Assembly (NCBI GenBank): GCA_002837195.1
Contig: KZ478062.1
Span: forward strand, 248,001-312,000
Length of the DNA: 64,000 nucleotides
Reading direction: 5' to 3'
Origin: Enterobacterales bacterium CwR94
GTDB lineage: Bacteria; Pseudomonadota; Gammaproteobacteria; Enterobacterales; Enterobacteriaceae
The notes under the pieces are model-generated. The model ran no database searches, had not been told where the DNA came from, and saw only the letters and a program-made list of their open reading frames with translations. The stretch's first letter is position 1. Each line of letters starts with the position of its first letter. The translations under genes and the position numbers were made by a program. Positions 27,265-36,046 of this stretch are shown piece after piece.

Positions 27265-29286
27265 TTGCGCGTCAGCCGTTCATTAACGATTAAACAGATG
27301 GCGACGGTCTCTGGACTGTCGGTGATTGTCATTTCCATCTTTATCGTCATCCAGTTATTCCACTTTGTGCAGCAGCGCAGGCTCGACTACGCCACGCAAA
27401 TGGAAAACATCGCGCATACCGTTCGTAAACCCCTGTCTGAAGCGGTGTTAAAGGCCGATATTCCACAGGCCGAGCGCATATTAGATTCGCTCAAACCGGC
27501 AGGCGTACTCTCGCGGGCTGATGTGGTACTGCCGAATGCCTTCCAGGCGCTGCGCAGTGATTTCGAGCCGGAAAAAGAGGTGCCGCGCTTTGTTGCCCGG
27601 CTGTTCGAGCTGCCGGTCCAAATTACCGTGCCACTCTACTCAGTCGAACCACCGAATCCCAAACCGCTGGCCTATCTGGTCTTACAGGCTGATTCCTGGC
27701 GCGTTTATCAATTTATCCTCAGTGCATTAGCGACCATGGTGACCACCTATTTACTGTTGGCGCTGATTTTGTCGGTCTCCATTGGCTGGTGTCTGAACCG
27801 CATGATGGTGCACCCCATTCGTAACATTGCCCGTGATTTACAAGAGCAAACGCCACACACGGTGGCGGGCCACCAGTTAACGCTGCCCAAGCTGCATCGT
27901 GACGATGAGTTAGGCATGTTGGTGCGCAGTTATAACCGTAACCAACTGGGACTGGCACGGCTGCATGAGGATTACTCGCGGCTGGCAACGCACTATCCTG
28001 CCAGCGATCTGCCGAATAAAACGTTGTTTTTAGCCCTGCTGGAACAGCACCTCAGCAGCAGTCTGGCGCTCGCGCCTTTTTCGGTGATGGTGGTGCGTGT
28101 GGAGGCCTGGGACAGCGAACACCCTGCAGTCACCGAGGCGCAGCGTGAAACGGCCTTGTTGATGATGGTTGAGCGGTTGCGTGCGGTGTTAGATGTGAGT
28201 TGCCTGGTGGCACAAATCAGCGACACCGATTTTGCGCTGCTGGCCCGCCGCGCAGGCACCCCGTTCCGTGCGATGCAACTGGCGCGCACGCTGGCGCATA
28301 CCTTATCGCAACCGCTGCACTTATCGGGCGTGCGGTTGCGCCCGCGCGTTAACGTTGGTATTGCTCAGCGCGACGGCACGCAGAATACGGCAGAGGCCCT
28401 GCTGCGTCGCGCCAGTTCGGCCATGATGAGCGCCCGGCATCAGGGCGCGAACCAGATTCTGTTTTTTGACCCGCAATTGACCGATCGCGCCCGCAATCGC
28501 CTGACCATTGAGCACGATATTGTACAGGCGCTGGAGCAGGAAAAATTTGTGCTGTTTCTGCAACCGCAAGTTGATATGCGCACTGAGCAGTTGGTGGGGG
28601 CGGAGGCGCTGCTGCGCATGCAACTGCCTGATGGCAGCTACGGCTTGCCAGAAGACTTGATCGCCAATGCGGAAGAGACCGGCATGATTGGCGAGCTGGG
28701 CCGCTGGGTGTTAGAGGAGTCATGCCGTTTGCTGGCAGGATGGCAGTGGCAGGGCATTGATTTGCCCCTCAGCGTCAATCTCTCGGCCTTGCAGTTACGT
28801 GATACCGGCATGGTCAGTCACCTGCAAGATTTGCTGCAGCGGCACCGTATTCAGCCCGGACGGCTGATTTTGGAATTAACAGAAACGGCCCAGGTGGGCG
28901 AACCTGAACAGGCGCTGACGTTATTGCAGCAAGTACGCGAGGCCGGTGTGGCTATTTCATTGGATGACTTTGGCATGGGGTATGCCAATCTGCACTGCCT
29001 GAGTCAGTTCAAATCACTGCCGATTGAAAAGCTCAAGATGGATCGCAGCTTTGTCGCCGCGTTGCCGGATGATGATTCGATGATCCGTATCGTGGCGGCG
29101 ATTGGGCAAATCACCGGATTGCGGGTGATTGCGGAAGGTGTGGAAACCGCTGAGCAACGCGACTGGTTGTTATCGCGGGGGATTACGCTGGCACAAGGTT
29201 TCTTCTATGCTGAACCGCTGAACTGGTCGCAGTTCAACCAGCGCTATTTTCCCGATGTCTGGCGCGACCAGACCACCGATTCGTGA
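27265..29286 (+). CDS. pdeK: PdeK, membrane-anchored cyclic-di-GMP phosphodiesterase (degenerate GGDEF + EAL)
   Basis: 673 residues matching E. coli YhjK/PdeK. The start is a TTG with GGAG six bases upstream; it gives MRVSRSLTIKQMA, identical in pattern to E. coli. Layout: TM1 (about 17-37), periplasmic sensor part, TM2 (about 153-178) and a HAMP-like linker. The GGDEF domain has SDTDF at the signature position (about 318), so it is not a cyclase. The intact EAL domain has EALLR (about 447), ELTETA, DDFGMGYANL (about 566) and AEGVET. It degrades cyclic-di-GMP and thus opposes cellulose synthesis encoded next door. It has its own 108-bp upstream region. Confidence 0.94.
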   Translation: MRVSRSLTIKQMATVSGLSVIVISIFIVIQLFHFVQQRRLDYATQMENIAHTVRKPLSEAVLKADIPQAERILDSLKPAGVLSRADVVLPNAFQALRSDFEPEKEVPRFVARLFELPVQITVPLYSVEPPNPKPLAYLVLQADSWRVYQFILSALATMVTTYLLLALILSVSIGWCLNRMMVHPIRNIARDLQEQTPHTVAGHQLTLPKLHRDDELGMLVRSYNRNQLGLARLHEDYSRLATHYPASDLPNKTLFLALLEQHLSSSLALAPFSVMVVRVEAWDSEHPAVTEAQRETALLMMVERLRAVLDVSCLVAQISDTDFALLARRAGTPFRAMQLARTLAHTLSQPLHLSGVRLRPRVNVGIAQRDGTQNTAEALLRRASSAMMSARHQGANQILFFDPQLTDRARNRLTIEHDIVQALEQEKFVLFLQPQVDMRTEQLVGAEALLRMQLPDGSYGLPEDLIANAEETGMIGELGRWVLEESCRLLAGWQWQGIDLPLSVNLSALQLRDTGMVSHLQDLLQRHRIQPGRLILELTETAQVGEPEQALTLLQQVREAGVAISLDDFGMGYANLHCLSQFKSLPIEKLKMDRSFVAALPDDDSMIRIVAAIGQITGLRVIAEGVETAEQRDWLLSRGITLAQGFFYAEPLNWSQFNQRYFPDVWRDQTTDS

Positions 29287-29471
29287 CTATCACGGCGGTT
29301 ATCATAGATTAAGCTGAAGCGTTTCAGTTCATGAATTTTGGTTATAGTTCCGGCGTTTTGTTTCAGAATGTAGGAATCCTATTAACCCGATGTTATTTTT
29401 CTGCCCTGATACCGACTATAACTAAAGTGGCCCTGAGCCACCCTCTCTTGTCGTACTATGGGCACCTGTCT
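29287..29471 (+). promoter_or_regulatory. Upstream region of dctA
   Basis: A 185-bp gap before dctA. An 8-bp inverted repeat (GTTATAGT at 29341, ACTATAAC at 29415) is separated by 66 bp. I see no convincing CRP or response-regulator site. An in-frame ATG at 29331 exists but would add 47 residues unlike the family. Confidence 0.35.
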
Positions 29472-30758
29472 ATGAAAACCTCACTGTTCAAAAGTCTCTA
29501 TTTTCAAGTCATTGTTGCAATCGTGATCGGCGTATTGCTGGGCCATTACTATCCCGATATCGGCGCACAGATGAAGCCGTTGGGTGATGGCTTCGTGAAG
29601 CTGATTAAAATGATCATCGCGCCGGTTATTTTCTGTACTGTGGTGACGGGCATCGCCGGTATGGAAAGCATGAAAGCGGTTGGGCGTACCGGCGCGGTCG
29701 CGCTGCTGTATTTTGAAGTGGTCAGTACGCTCGCGCTGATCATTGGTTTGCTGGTGGTCAACATCGCACAACCGGGTGCTGGCATGAACGTTGATCCCAG
29801 TACGCTGGATGCCAAAGCGGTGGCGGTTTACGCCCAGCAGGCTGAGCAGCAAGGGGTGATCGCCTTCTTGCTGGATATTATCCCGGGCAGTGTGATTGGT
29901 GCGTTTGCCAGCGGCAATATTCTGCAAGTCTTGCTGTTTGCGGTGTTGTTTGGCTTTGCACTGCATCGCCTCGGCGACAAAGGCACGGTGATTTTCAACG
30001 TCATTGACAGCTTTTCGAAAGTTATCTTTGGCATTATCAACATGATCATGCGTCTGGCACCCATTGGGGCATTCGGTGCCATGGCCTTCACCATCGGTAA
30101 ATACGGTGTGGGCTCGCTGGTGCAGTTGGGACAACTGATTATCTGTTTCTACATTACCTGCGTGCTGTTTGTGGTGGTGGTGCTGGGACTGATTGCCCGT
30201 TTCGCCGGGTTCAATATCTTCAAATTCATCAACTACATCAAAGAAGAGTTGCTGATTGTACTGGGCACCTCCTCTTCTGAGTCTGCGCTGCCGCGTATGC
30301 TGGATAAGATGGAGCGGCTGGGCTGTAAGAAGTCCGTCGTGGGTCTGGTTATCCCCACCGGGTATTCCTTTAACCTCGATGGCACCTCGATTTACCTTAC
30401 GATGGCGGCGGTGTTTATTGCGCAGGCAACCAATGCGCACATGGACATCATGCACCAAATCACCTTGTTGATCGTGCTGCTGCTCTCCTCAAAAGGGGCG
30501 GCAGGGGTGACGGGCAGTGGCTTTATCGTGCTGGCGGCAACGCTGTCTGCGGTAGGGCATTTACCGGTTGCCGGACTGGCACTGATTCTGGGTATCGACC
30601 GCTTTATGTCAGAAGCGCGTGCATTGACCAACCTGGTCGGCAACGGTGTGGCCACGGTGGTGGTAGCGCGTTGGGTCGGCGAGTTGGATGAAAAACAGAT
30701 GAAAGAGACGCTAGCCAACCCCTCGAAAGCAAAAAATTTGGTCGAAGAGAGTCATTAA
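29472..30758 (+). CDS. dctA: DctA, C4-dicarboxylate:cation symporter
   Basis: 428 residues, the same length as E. coli DctA. It is a dicarboxylate/amino acid:cation symporter (DAACS) with about eight membrane helices and re-entrant loops. Hallmark stretches are [12 protein letters not shown] (serine-rich hairpin, about 268-280), [15 protein letters not shown] (about 296-310) and [18 protein letters not shown] near the C terminus. It imports succinate, fumarate and malate aerobically. The ATG at 29472 is chosen by family length ([13 protein letters not shown]). A strong hairpin follows. The order pdeK-dctA-yhjJ is as in E. coli. Confidence 0.96.
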   Translation: MKTSLFKSLYFQVIVAIVIGVLLGHYYPDIGAQMKPLGDGFVKLIKMIIAPVIFCTVVTGIAGMESMKAVGRTGAVALLYFEVVSTLALIIGLLVVNIAQPGAGMNVDPSTLDAKAVAVYAQQAEQQGVIAFLLDIIPGSVIGAFASGNILQVLLFAVLFGFALHRLGDKGTVIFNVIDSFSKVIFGIINMIMRLAPIGAFGAMAFTIGKYGVGSLVQLGQLIICFYITCVLFVVVVLGLIARFAGFNIFKFINYIKEELLIVLGTSSSESALPRMLDKMERLGCKKSVVGLVIPTGYSFNLDGTSIYLTMAAVFIAQATNAHMDIMHQITLLIVLLLSSKGAAGVTGSGFIVLAATLSAVGHLPVAGLALILGIDRFMSEARALTNLVGNGVATVVVARWVGELDEKQMKETLANPSKAKNLVEESH

Positions 30759-30787
30759 TCTCTTTTCTGCCAGAAATCTCTGCATAA

Positions 30788-30820
30788 ATGCCCGTCGCGA
30801 CTTGCCCTCGCGACGGGCAT
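30788..30820 (+). terminator. Hairpin terminator after dctA
   Basis: A perfect 13-bp stem (ATGCCCGTCGCGA / TCGCGACGGGCAT) with a 7-base loop, 30 bp after the dctA stop, followed by TTTGCATAATAA. The T-tract is short. Confidence 0.75.
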
Positions 30821-30999
30821 TTGCATAATAAGCCCCTCTTAGGGCGCTGATCCCGAACATTTTTAGTATTGTGGTGTGACATCCGCCAGGAACTGTGGTC
30901 TAAATCCTGATTAGGGATACCGCCGCGGCGCATGACCGCTGCGCGGTGCACATTGCACTGACTTTTTTTATTTTGCTTTTGTGATGATTAGGGGTTCAC

Positions 31000-32496
31000 A
31001 TGCAGGGCACCAGAATGCGTCTGTTAGTGGGTGGGTGGTTACTGGCGACGGTCAGTGGCGCTGTGCAAGCGGAAACACTGCAACCGGATCCTGCCTGGCA
31101 GCAGGGGAAACTCGGTAACGGTTTTGGCTGGCAGGTGCTAAGCACGCCCCAAAGACCCAGCGATCGTATCGAATTACGTCTGTTAGTGAATACCGGTTCA
31201 CTGGCAGAAAGTGGCCAACAGATAGGCTACAGTCATCTTCTTCCGCGTTTGGCCCTTGTTCACAACGCCAAACTCGATCCCGCGCAGCAGCGTTCGCTTT
31301 GGCAACAGGGGATCGATCCCAACCGCCCGCTTCCGCCTGCGGTCACCTCGTATGATTTCACCATGTTTAACCTTAGCCTGCCGAACAATCGCCCGGAGCT
31401 GATTAAAGAGGCTTTGAACTGGCTGGCGGCGACTGCCGGTGAAATGGACATCAATGAAGAAACGATCAACAGCGCCGTGACGGCGGATGATCCGGTGGCG
31501 ACCTGGCCAGCGAATCCGCAAGACGTCTGGTGGCGCTATCGTTTGAAAGGCTCCACGCTGTTGGCGCACGACCCGATTGAACCGCTGCGTGTGCCGGTCG
31601 ATGCCGCCGCGCTGAAAGCGTTTTATCAGCAGTGGTACACACCGGATAACATGACGCTGTTCGTGGTGGGTAACGTGGATAGCCGTGGGCTCAGTGAGCA
31701 AATCAATAAAGCGTTTTCCGGTTTGCAGGGCAAGCGCGAAACGCCGGCTATTTTGCCAACGCTCTCTCCGCTGCCGCACCAACCTGTGAATTTGGTGAAC
31801 AGTGCCTTGTCGCAAGACCGGCTTTCGCTGATTTGGGACACGCCGTGGCAGCCGATTCGCGAGTCACAAAACCTGCAGCGCTACTGGCAAGGGGATTTGG
31901 CGCGGGAAGCACTGTTTTGGCATGTTCAACGCGTGCTCAGCGACAATAAAACGCAAAACGTGCAGGTGGGCTTTGACTGCCGCGTGTTGTATCAGCGTGC
32001 GCAGTGCGCCATCAATCTGGATACGGCCAACAGCGGCTTGGTCAGCAATTTAACGGCGGTAGCCCGCGAGCTGGCCAATATTCGTGATAACGGCCTGCCG
32101 CAGGAAGAGTTTGATGCGCTGATGGCGCAAAAAACCACTGAGTTGAGCAAGCTGTTTGCCACCTATGCCCGCACGGATACCGATGTCTTGATGAGCCAGC
32201 GTTTGCGTTCGCAGCAAAACGCGGTGGTGGATATCGCGCCAGAGCAGTATCAGCAATTGCGTCAGGAGTTTTTGAGCAGCCTGACGTTGCCCATGTTAAA
32301 TCAGGAGTTGCGTCAGCAGTTGTCGCAGGAATTAACCATGGTGTTGATGCAGCCGCAGGGTGAGCCAGAAACCAACGTGCGCGTCTTGCAGGAAGCCTGG
32401 CAAAAGGTGATGACGCCGCCAGAAACGGCTGCGCCAGCAGTGAGTGACGATCCGCGTCCTGAAGTCTCGGATATTCCAGCGCCACCACAGTCTTAA
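31000..32496 (+). CDS. yhjJ: YhjJ, periplasmic M16-like (insulinase family) protein, probably non-catalytic
   Basis: 498 residues with a signal peptide (about 1-25, ending VQAETL), as in E. coli YhjJ (498 aa). It has the M16 fold: LSNG/LGNGFGWQVL, LLVNTGSLAES, and WYTPDNMTLFVVGNVD. At the place of the zinc motif HxxEH the sequence is SHLLPRLALVHN, so the second His and the Glu are absent and peptidase activity is unlikely. The function in the family is not settled. AGGGG lies before the ATG. It is followed by a GC-rich repeat array. Confidence 0.9.
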   Translation: MQGTRMRLLVGGWLLATVSGAVQAETLQPDPAWQQGKLGNGFGWQVLSTPQRPSDRIELRLLVNTGSLAESGQQIGYSHLLPRLALVHNAKLDPAQQRSLWQQGIDPNRPLPPAVTSYDFTMFNLSLPNNRPELIKEALNWLAATAGEMDINEETINSAVTADDPVATWPANPQDVWWRYRLKGSTLLAHDPIEPLRVPVDAAALKAFYQQWYTPDNMTLFVVGNVDSRGLSEQINKAFSGLQGKRETPAILPTLSPLPHQPVNLVNSALSQDRLSLIWDTPWQPIRESQNLQRYWQGDLAREALFWHVQRVLSDNKTQNVQVGFDCRVLYQRAQCAINLDTANSGLVSNLTAVARELANIRDNGLPQEEFDALMAQKTTELSKLFATYARTDTDVLMSQRLRSQQNAVVDIAPEQYQQLRQEFLSSLTLPMLNQELRQQLSQELTMVLMQPQGEPETNVRVLQEAWQKVMTPPETAAPAVSDDPRPEVSDIPAPPQS

Positions 32497-32518
32497 TTCG
32501 TTTTAAGTTTTGAGTGGT

Positions 32519-32946
32519 CTGCCCCTCCCCCTAACCCCCTCCCGTAAACGGGAGGGGGGATAGAGTGCTGCGTGTAAGGTTTAGCCCCTTCCCCTGTTTA
32601 CGGGGGAAGGCTGGGATGGGGGACAGGCAGCTCAATCTTAACAATGCCGCGTATCCCAATACGCGCCACCTGATTCATTTTGTGCCGGGTGTAAGGCAGG
32701 GCGGGAATGTAGCCCCTTCCCCTGTTTACGGGGGAAGGCTGGGATGGGGGACAGACAGCTCAATCTTAACAATGCCGTGTATCCCAATACGCGCCACCTG
32801 ATTCATTTTGTGCCAGGTGTAAGGCAGGGCGAGAATTTAGCCCCTTCCCCTGTTTACGGGGGAAGGCTGGGATGGGGGACAGACAGCTCAATCTTAACAA
32901 TGCCGTGTATCCCAATATGCGCCACCTGATTCATTTTGTGCCAGGT
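32519..32946. repeat. GC-rich repeat array 3, with copies of a neighbouring gene end
   Basis: It begins with a full element in reverse orientation (CCCCTCCCCCTAACCCC... to GGGATGGGGGACAG, about 32519-32625). Tandem units of 129 and 128 bp then start at 32581, 32710 and 32838. Each unit carries one hairpin (CCCCTTCCCCTGTTTACGGG...) plus ~80 bp (CTCAATCTTAACAATGCC... to ...TTTTGTGCC). That 80-bp part equals the last ~17 codons and stop of the leftward small gene at 32894-33064. The array sits between the convergent ends of yhjJ and that gene. Confidence 0.92.
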
Positions 32947-33064
32947 GGCATTCCCGCTCGCTCTCCTGCAAGTTCGCCAATAACTCCGCGCGTTGACACT
33001 CTTCATCTACCGTATCTGCCGGCACCTGGTCCGGGGGATCGTTGCAGGGAAACAGCTTGCCCAT
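32894..33064 (-). CDS. Small 56-residue protein of unknown function
   Basis: An ORF too short for usual gene callers: MGKLFPCNDPPDQVPADTVD... ending ...YWDTRHC. The ATG at 33064 has a strong ribosome binding site (GGAGACG, GGAG 8 bases upstream) and a plausible promoter 30-60 bp above it. The protein is acidic, soluble-looking and has four cysteines. I do not recognise it. Its last ~17 codons also occur twice in the downstream repeat units; the two differences I see there are third-base changes. It lies between convergent yhjJ and a co-directional esterase gene. It is probably real, but only a comparison with relatives would settle it. Confidence 0.6.
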   Translation of the reverse strand: MGKLFPCNDPPDQVPADTVDEECQRAELLANLQESERECHLAQNESGGAYWDTRHC

Positions 33065-33095
33065 AGGTTACGTCTCCAGAGGGGAATGAAGCGCC

Positions 33096-33125
33096 AGCAT
33101 ACCCACGGCCAGCGCGCAGATTCAA
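33096..33125 (-). promoter_or_regulatory. Putative sigma-70 promoter of the small gene
   Basis: Reading leftward: -35 TTGAAT (33125-33120), 18-bp spacer, -10 TATGCT (33101-33096), about 30 bp above the start at 33064. Confidence 0.45.
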
Positions 33126-33153
33126 ACACTCAGACTCAATTATGAGTAGGCAC

Positions 33154-34038
33154 TCACTTTTTCGCCAGTGTTCGTGGCCGCAACCACTCATTCACCAGCA
33201 TTGGCCAACTGGCTAGCGCACTGTCAGCCAGCGAACGCAAGCCGAAACCGTGCCCGCCCTGTTGGTAAAAATGCGCTTCCACCGGAATGTTTTTGCTGCG
33301 CAAGGCGCTAAAGAACTGCATGCTGTTTTCCACCGACACGCTGGTGTCATCCACCGCATGGATCAGCAACGTGGCAGGCGTATCGTGGCGCACGCGTGTT
33401 TCCAGTGAGTAGCGATCAATCATCTCACCGGTGGGGAACTCACCAATCAGGCGTTGGCGCGCCCCCTTGTGCGCCAGATTGTCGCGCATGCTGATAACCG
33501 GATAAATCAACACCAGAGCATCCGGGCGTGCGGTGTGTTGTTCAATACTGTCGCGCAGCGGACTGATTTTCTCCGCAAAGCGCGTGGCGGCGCTGGCAGC
33601 CACATGCCCTCCTGCAGAGAAACCGAGCATCACAATTTGCCGACCATTCAGCCCTTGCCTGGCACGCTCTCGCAGAACGCGGATTGCGCGTTGCACATCG
33701 GCCAGTGGCGCATCGGCACCTTCGTGGTGTCCCTCATGCGGCAAGCGGTAAGTCATTACAGCCAGCGTGTAACCCATGGCGGTGAAAAAGGTGGAAAGTG
33801 AGCTGCCTTCACGGTCAATCATGACGCGCTCAAAGCCACCGCCGGGTGCCACCAACAGCGTGATGCCATTGTCATCTTCTGGATACCAGAGGGCGATCTC
33901 CGGGCAGCGCACACCGTAGGCTGCCCGGTCGTAGGGTTCGTAAGGTTTGGCCTGGTCAATGATGCGCGGCTGCGCATGTGCATCGCTGGCACCGGGCGCT
34001 TCGCTGCCAGGCCAGACATTAATAATTTCTGTTTTCAT
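33154..34038 (-). CDS. Alpha/beta hydrolase, carbohydrate-esterase-like
   Basis: 294 residues, no signal peptide, so cytoplasmic. It has the hydrolase fold with the oxyanion-hole motif APGGGF (about 64-69), nucleophile Ser141 in GFSAGG, acid Asp230/231 in HAVDDTSV and His263 in GGHGFGL. These proteins resemble xylan/acetyl esterases of the BD-FAE/Axe type that remove acetyl groups from sugars; the substrate cannot be read from sequence. Its own promoter region (34039-34233) holds a 12-bp palindrome. The neighbour kdgK (ketodeoxygluconate kinase) suggests a plant-polysaccharide link, but this is inference. Confidence 0.8.
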   Translation of the reverse strand: MKTEIINVWPGSEAPGASDAHAQPRIIDQAKPYEPYDRAAYGVRCPEIALWYPEDDNGITLLVAPGGGFERVMIDREGSSLSTFFTAMGYTLAVMTYRLPHEGHHEGADAPLADVQRAIRVLRERARQGLNGRQIVMLGFSAGGHVAASAATRFAEKISPLRDSIEQHTARPDALVLIYPVISMRDNLAHKGARQRLIGEFPTGEMIDRYSLETRVRHDTPATLLIHAVDDTSVSVENSMQFFSALRSKNIPVEAHFYQQGGHGFGLRSLADSALASWPMLVNEWLRPRTLAKK

Positions 34039-34175
34039 GGTGTTTCCTGCCGCAACTTGTGGTTGTTATTTTCAGTGAGCAACAGGGTAATCATGGGCGC
34101 GAAAGCGCCTGAACGTCCAGCAAAGTGCGCGCGTTTTGCACAGTTTCAGACCAGGACTATACGGGCCAGCGCTAA

Positions 34176-34187
34176 GTCAAATTTGAC
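34176..34187. promoter_or_regulatory. 12-bp palindrome upstream of the esterase gene
   Basis: GTCAAATTTGAC, perfect, about 140 bp upstream of the esterase ATG at 34038. A possible operator for an unidentified regulator. Confidence 0.3.
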
Positions 34188-34233
34188 GCTATCAGGTCTG
34201 GTGAGCGGTGGTATCAGGCGTTGACGTGCTGCT

Positions 34234-34258
34234 AAAAACGAGGGCCAATGCGGCCCTC
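34234..34258 (-). terminator. Rho-independent terminator of the kdgK-GST operon
   Basis: Read leftward: GAGGGCC, loop GCATT, GGCCCTC, then GTTTTTAG. It begins 14 bp after the GST stop. Confidence 0.88.
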
Positions 34259-34271
34259 CGGGAAGTGAGGT

Positions 34272-34919
34272 TCAGGATGGCGAATATTTCAGTTCGTCAT
34301 AGGAGACCATCACGTGCTGGCGATAAGCCTCGCGCTGGCCCAGACGCTGATAATAACGCTGCAAACCTGGCAGGTCGGCGCGCGGCATGTCCAGGCTGTA
34401 GTAACGGTACAGTAAGTTACCCAGTTGGATATCGGCCATCGTGAGATGATTGCCCACCAGGTAGTCATGCTGTTGCAGGCGGTTATCCGCAATCATCAGC
34501 ACTTTGGTCAGGTTGTCGATGGCGAGATTCAGTGCGCTAAGGTCGCGTTCGGCCTCGGGGACGCGAACCAGCGGCCAGAAAACGGGCTTGGTAAAGCTAA
34601 GTGAAACCGTGAGTTTGGCCCACTCGGCCCACATATCGACCTGGGTGCGGGCGTCTAAATCTTGCGGCCAGAAATCATCATTGCCGTAGCGATTAGCCAG
34701 ATAACGCACAATCGCACCCGCCTCAAACAGCGGGGGTTTATCGCCGTCTTTAAGCACCGGTACCAGGCCATTTGGATTCATCGCCAGAAACTCAGGCGTG
34801 TTGTTACCACCGTATTTGTGGCCTACATCGTAACGCTCAACCGGTTGCTGCAACTCAGCCAGACACCACATCACCGCTTGTACATTGGATGACGATTTAC
34901 GTCCCCACACCTGAATCAT
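34272..34919 (-). CDS. Glutathione S-transferase family protein
   Basis: 215 residues. The N-terminal thioredoxin-like domain has VWGRKSSSNVQAVMW (the Ser near residue 9-11 is the likely glutathione-activating residue), the cis-proline motif NGLVPVL (about 50-56) and the glutathione-binding FEAGAIVRYL (about 65-74). The all-helical C-terminal domain has the N-capping signature DYLVGNHLTMADIQLG (about 150-165). It lies 10 bp downstream of kdgK on the same strand, so the two are probably co-transcribed and end at the terminator at 34234. The conjugation substrate is unknown. Confidence 0.88.
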   Translation of the reverse strand: MIQVWGRKSSSNVQAVMWCLAELQQPVERYDVGHKYGGNNTPEFLAMNPNGLVPVLKDGDKPPLFEAGAIVRYLANRYGNDDFWPQDLDARTQVDMWAEWAKLTVSLSFTKPVFWPLVRVPEAERDLSALNLAIDNLTKVLMIADNRLQQHDYLVGNHLTMADIQLGNLLYRYYSLDMPRADLPGLQRYYQRLGQREAYRQHVMVSYDELKYSPS

Positions 34920-34929
34920 TTCGTGCCCC

Positions 34930-35853
34930 TTATGGCATCGCTTCTGGCGGAATAATGGCGCCGCGATGCTGAATCACATGACTGGCAATCAGGTGGCCCT
35001 GTTCAGCAGAAGCCTTTGGCGAGCCGCCCAGCAGGCGTTTTGCCAGATACCCTGCGCTAAAGGCATCGCCCGCGGCTGTGGTATCAACCACTTGCTCGGC
35101 ACGCAGACGCTGCGCGGGAACCTCAACCTGCTGGTTGTTGGCTGACACCAGACAACTGTCAGCGCCACGCTTTATCACCACCTCGGCAACGCCCGCCGCA
35201 TGCGTACGAGCGATTACCGTTTCCACCGAGGCTTCTCCCCACAACAGCGTTTCATCGTCCAGCGTGAGGAAAGCGATATCGGTGCAACTCAGCATAGCGC
35301 GGTAGGCGTCTTGCGTCTGCGCTTTATCGTGCCACAGGCGTGGACGGTAATTGTTATCGAACAGGACTTTGCCGCCGTTCGCGCGGACGCGTTGCAGCAG
35401 GGCCATCAGTTTCTCGCGACTGGCGGGCGGTAAAATGGCCAAACTGATGCCGGACAAATAGACATAATCAAACCTTGCCAGCGCTTCGCACACGGCTTCT
35501 GCACTCTCGCGCTCCAGCCAGTAACGTGCCGCGGCATCGTTGCGCCAGTAGGCAAAAGTGCGCTCACCTTGTGCATCCGTTTCAATCACGTATAAGCCCG
35601 GTAATTTGTCGCTAAAGCGTTGAATCAGGTAGGTATCAACGCCTTCCTGCGCCCACTGGTCGATCATCTGCTGGCTGTAGGCGTCGTCTCCCATGGCTGT
35701 CACGTAGGAAACGGCGAGCGGCGTGCTGGCGGTTTGGCGTGCGAGATACACGGCCGTGTTAAGCGTATCGCCACCAAAACCGCGGCGAAGTTGGTCTTGT
35801 TGCCCGGAAAGCTCAATCATACATTCGCCGATAATGGCTATGTTCTGCTGCAT
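34930..35853 (-). CDS. kdgK: KdgK, 2-keto-3-deoxygluconate kinase
   Basis: 307 residues (E. coli 309) of the PfkB/ribokinase family. It phosphorylates KDG to KDPG in the Entner-Doudoroff branch of uronate and pectin catabolism. Signatures: the N-terminal GGDTLNTAVYLARQ, NNYRPRLW (about 170), the catalytic loop DTTAAGDAFSAGYL (about 260) and the C-terminal HRGAIIPPEAMP, shared with E. coli. The ATG at 35853 is chosen over the longer ORF because it gives the family start (MQQNIAIIGECMIEL) with AGGGAT eight bases upstream. A KdgR-type operator lies 62 bp upstream. Confidence 0.95.
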   Translation of the reverse strand: MQQNIAIIGECMIELSGQQDQLRRGFGGDTLNTAVYLARQTASTPLAVSYVTAMGDDAYSQQMIDQWAQEGVDTYLIQRFSDKLPGLYVIETDAQGERTFAYWRNDAAARYWLERESAEAVCEALARFDYVYLSGISLAILPPASREKLMALLQRVRANGGKVLFDNNYRPRLWHDKAQTQDAYRAMLSCTDIAFLTLDDETLLWGEASVETVIARTHAAGVAEVVIKRGADSCLVSANNQQVEVPAQRLRAEQVVDTTAAGDAFSAGYLAKRLLGGSPKASAEQGHLIASHVIQHRGAIIPPEAMP

Positions 35854-35904
35854 CGTAACGATCCCTGATGAGGTTTTTTCCAGTTTCGTCTGTCGCGCTG
35901 GCAG

Positions 35905-35933
35905 CGTCAATATTTTTAAAACACCGTTTTATT
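35905..35933 (-). promoter_or_regulatory. KdgR operator and -35 element of kdgK
   Basis: 35915-35933, read leftward, is AATAAAACGGTGTTTTAAA. It fits every fixed position of the KdgR consensus as I recall it (wwTrAAAYnnYrTTTYAww). TTGACG follows at 35910-35905 as a likely -35. This predicts repression by KdgR and induction by KDG, as known for kdgK in enterobacteria. Confidence 0.75.
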
Positions 35934-36046
35934 ATTTTGCGAGGCACTATCCAAATTTGCAATGGCAGAGAAAAACGCCTGATCTTTACGCTGTTACACC
36001 GATTGTTAGCCGGCATGACGGGTAGCATTGGCTCTCCTGGAGCCCA

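Noticed and set aside
28210-28230. PdeK as an active diguanylate cyclase.
   Set aside because: The GGDEF position reads SDTDF, incompatible with known cyclase activity.
29341-29422. 8-bp inverted repeat upstream of dctA (GTTATAGT / ACTATAAC, 66 bp apart) as a regulatory site.
   Set aside because: The arms are too far apart for a usual operator or hairpin, and this length of match is expected by chance in AT-rich gaps.
32565-33066. Three near-identical ~60-78-codon rightward ORFs in array 3.
   Set aside because: They repeat with the 128-bp unit and overlap the better supported leftward small gene; no ribosome binding sites.
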